DNA from: Deltaproteobacteria bacterium
GTDB lineage: Bacteria; Desulfobacterota; Desulfobaccia; Desulfobaccales; 0-14-0-80-60-11
Reading direction: 5' to 3'
Length of the DNA stretch: 11,658 nt
Assembly: GCA_023381945.1 (NCBI GenBank)
Contig: JAMCQY010000391.1
Location: 1-11,658 of the forward strand
Shown: positions 10,849 through 11,658 of the stretch, in pieces
Numbering within the stretch: the stretch's first letter is position 1
Layout of the letters: the number at the start of each line of letters is the position of its first letter
Notes under the pieces: model-generated
Told to the model about the DNA's origin: nothing
The model's input: the letters and a program-made list of their open reading frames with translations, nothing else
Database searches by the model: none
Made by a program: the position numbers and the translations under genes

Positions 10849-11511
10849 TCAATCAATGATATCCGCTAATTGGTCAAAACGGCTCAGGAAGAAGTCCGGC
10901 GCCGCGGCCGTTAGCGATTCCAGGTCACCGTAACCGTAGGTCACCACCGCTACCCGGGTCCCGGCGCCCCGGCCGGCGCTGATATCCGCCGGCTTATCGC
11001 CCACCATCATAGCTCGGTCCGGCTGCGCTTTAAGCTCCCGGATCAGAGCTATTAAAGGTTCCGGTGACGGTTTCAAGGCCAGTCCCGAGCCCCCACCACG
11101 GCTGGCATTGAAAAAACGGGCGATCCCCAGGGCCTCCAAGACCCGCTCCGTCAGACGCTGCAGCTTGTTGGACAGGACCGCCAGTTTTTTGCCGGTCAAC
11201 TTCTCCAGGGTTTCTGGCACCCCGGGATAGAGGCGGGTCAGATCGGCGGCATGGGCGGTATAATAATCCAGATAGATGGCCAGGCAATCGTCCACCAGCT
11301 CCTGGTGATCCGGCCCGGCCAGACGTTCCATGAACCTGCGTTCGCCGCCGCCGATCATTCCAGCAACATCCTGGGGGGAGCGCTCCGGCAGCCCCAGCTT
11401 CCGGCAGGCGTAATTGGCGGCAGTGGTCAAATCCGGCAGCGAATCCGCCAGGGTGCCGTCCAGGTCGAAGACGATCAGGTCTACGGCGATTTTTTTTAGG
11501 GAATCAGCCAT
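10849..11511 (-). CDS. gph: HAD-family hydrolase, phosphoglycolate phosphatase-like
   Basis: This 220-residue HAD phosphatase is of Gph length. Gph removes phosphate from 2-phosphoglycolate, a by-product of DNA end repair and photorespiration; the wider subfamily includes beta-phosphoglucomutases and other small-substrate phosphatases. Motif I is DLDGTLADS with nucleophile D16 and acid/base D18. Motif II is VLSNK with S114. The motif III lysine is K147 in LALKPSPEP. Motif IV is GDKPADI with D172 and D176. A helical cap (about 23-90) with GMIGGGERRF sits between motifs I and II, as in Gph. ATG 11511 is preferred over TTG 11523, although the SD is weak for both. No operon partner is seen: the next gene on this strand is the tRNA. 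The 5' flank is occupied by an insertion sequence about 22 bp upstream of the start. The exact substrate is not proved. Confidence 0.85.
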   Translation of the reverse strand: MADSLKKIAVDLIVFDLDGTLADSLPDLTTAANYACRKLGLPERSPQDVAGMIGGGERRFMERLAGPDHQELVDDCLAIYLDYYTAHAADLTRLYPGVPETLEKLTGKKLAVLSNKLQRLTERVLEALGIARFFNASRGGGSGLALKPSPEPLIALIRELKAQPDRAMMVGDKPADISAGRGAGTRVAVVTYGYGDLESLTAAAPDFFLSRFDQLADIID

Positions 11512-11533
11512 ATTTTCCGTCAAATAATTAATA

Positions 11534-11658
11534 GGGGTATCCGGTTGACTCTCCCTGCTACTATATGTAGTAAAGGGGTTGATGACAGTTGAAGATTATC
11601 CCCGAACCATCCTTGAATTCGAACAAAGGTTTGCTACGGAAGAGGACTGCCGTAGATA
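11534..11658 (+). mobile_element. Left end of an IS1595-family insertion sequence (runs off window)
   Basis: A putative terminal end begins near GGGG at 11534 (GGGGTATCCGGTTGAC), directly after an AT-rich tract. A candidate promoter follows: TTGACT at 11545-11550, a 17-bp spacer, and a weak TAGTAA at 11568-11573. The inverted repeat TACTA-TATG-TAGTA (11559-11572) lies over this -10. The transposase gene then begins at 11582. The exact terminus is a guess, because the other end is not in the window. The 8 bases before it (11526-11533) would be the target duplication if the boundary is right. Confidence 0.5.
11582..11658 (+). CDS. IS1595-family transposase, N-terminal fragment (3' truncated by window edge)
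   Basis: The 25 complete codons read MTVEDYPRTILEFEQRFATE and continue with EDCRR, open to the window edge. The pattern YPRT-x-x-EFE-x-RF-x-TEE-x-CR is the typical start of IS1595-group DDE transposases, where it precedes a Cys-rich zinc-binding region and the catalytic domain; those parts lie outside the window. AAAGGGG (11572-11578) is a usable SD, 3 to 5 nt from the ATG; a TTG at 11579 is too close. The family call rests only on these 25 residues and on memory of the family, so it could be a related or broken transposase. It diverges from the HAD phosphatase gene. Confidence 0.7.
   Translation, partial: MTVEDYPRTILEFEQRFATEEDCRR

Overview
This window looks like chromosomal DNA of a GC-rich Gram-negative bacterium. 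The closest fit is a deltaproteobacterial / Desulfobacterota lineage. That placement is inferred from a system II cytochrome c biogenesis gene fused by overlap to hemA, from several lipoproteins and signal-peptide proteins, and from the general protein flavour. No rRNA or species-level marker is present.

Left half (1-5402, plus strand). The window opens with the last 62 codons of an unrecognised gene. Next is a large membrane protein that fuses an integral-membrane region to a spermidine-synthase-like domain. An extended -10 promoter (2663-2671) then precedes a two-gene unit: a CcsA/ResC-type haem-handling protein and glutamyl-tRNA reductase (hemA), which overlap by ATGA. A small zinc-ribbon-like protein follows under its own candidate promoter. 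It ends exactly where a 204-bp element with 29-bp terminal inverted repeats begins.

Middle (5401-8076). The inverted-repeat element lies between two convergent genes. An 81-codon minus-strand gene of unknown function is divergent from mnmG, the tRNA wobble-uridine modification enzyme, whose active-site residues are intact. Convergent to mnmG is a very small (58-aa) lipoprotein gene with a CxxC motif.

Right half (7900-10754, minus strand) is the most unusual part. A tRNA-Met(CAU) gene with a near-perfect sigma-70 promoter is followed by small genes for exported proteins, all in the same direction. They are two Lys/Ala/Pro-rich secreted proteins, two paralogous 128-aa secreted proteins (a distant resemblance to Rap1a/Tai-type proteins is possible), and two nearly identical glycine-zipper lipoproteins. 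The decayed remnant of a third lipoprotein copy lies between the two 128-aa genes. A pair made of a 128-aa secreted protein plus a glycine-zipper lipoprotein therefore appears to have been duplicated and then to have partly decayed. A strong intrinsic terminator (8505-8545) closes this run before the last glycine-zipper lipoprotein.

Right end (10849-11658). A phosphoglycolate-phosphatase-like HAD hydrolase (minus strand) has its 5' side abutted by the left end of an apparent IS1595-family insertion sequence. The start of its transposase runs off the window. No CRISPR array, rRNA or phage gene was seen.
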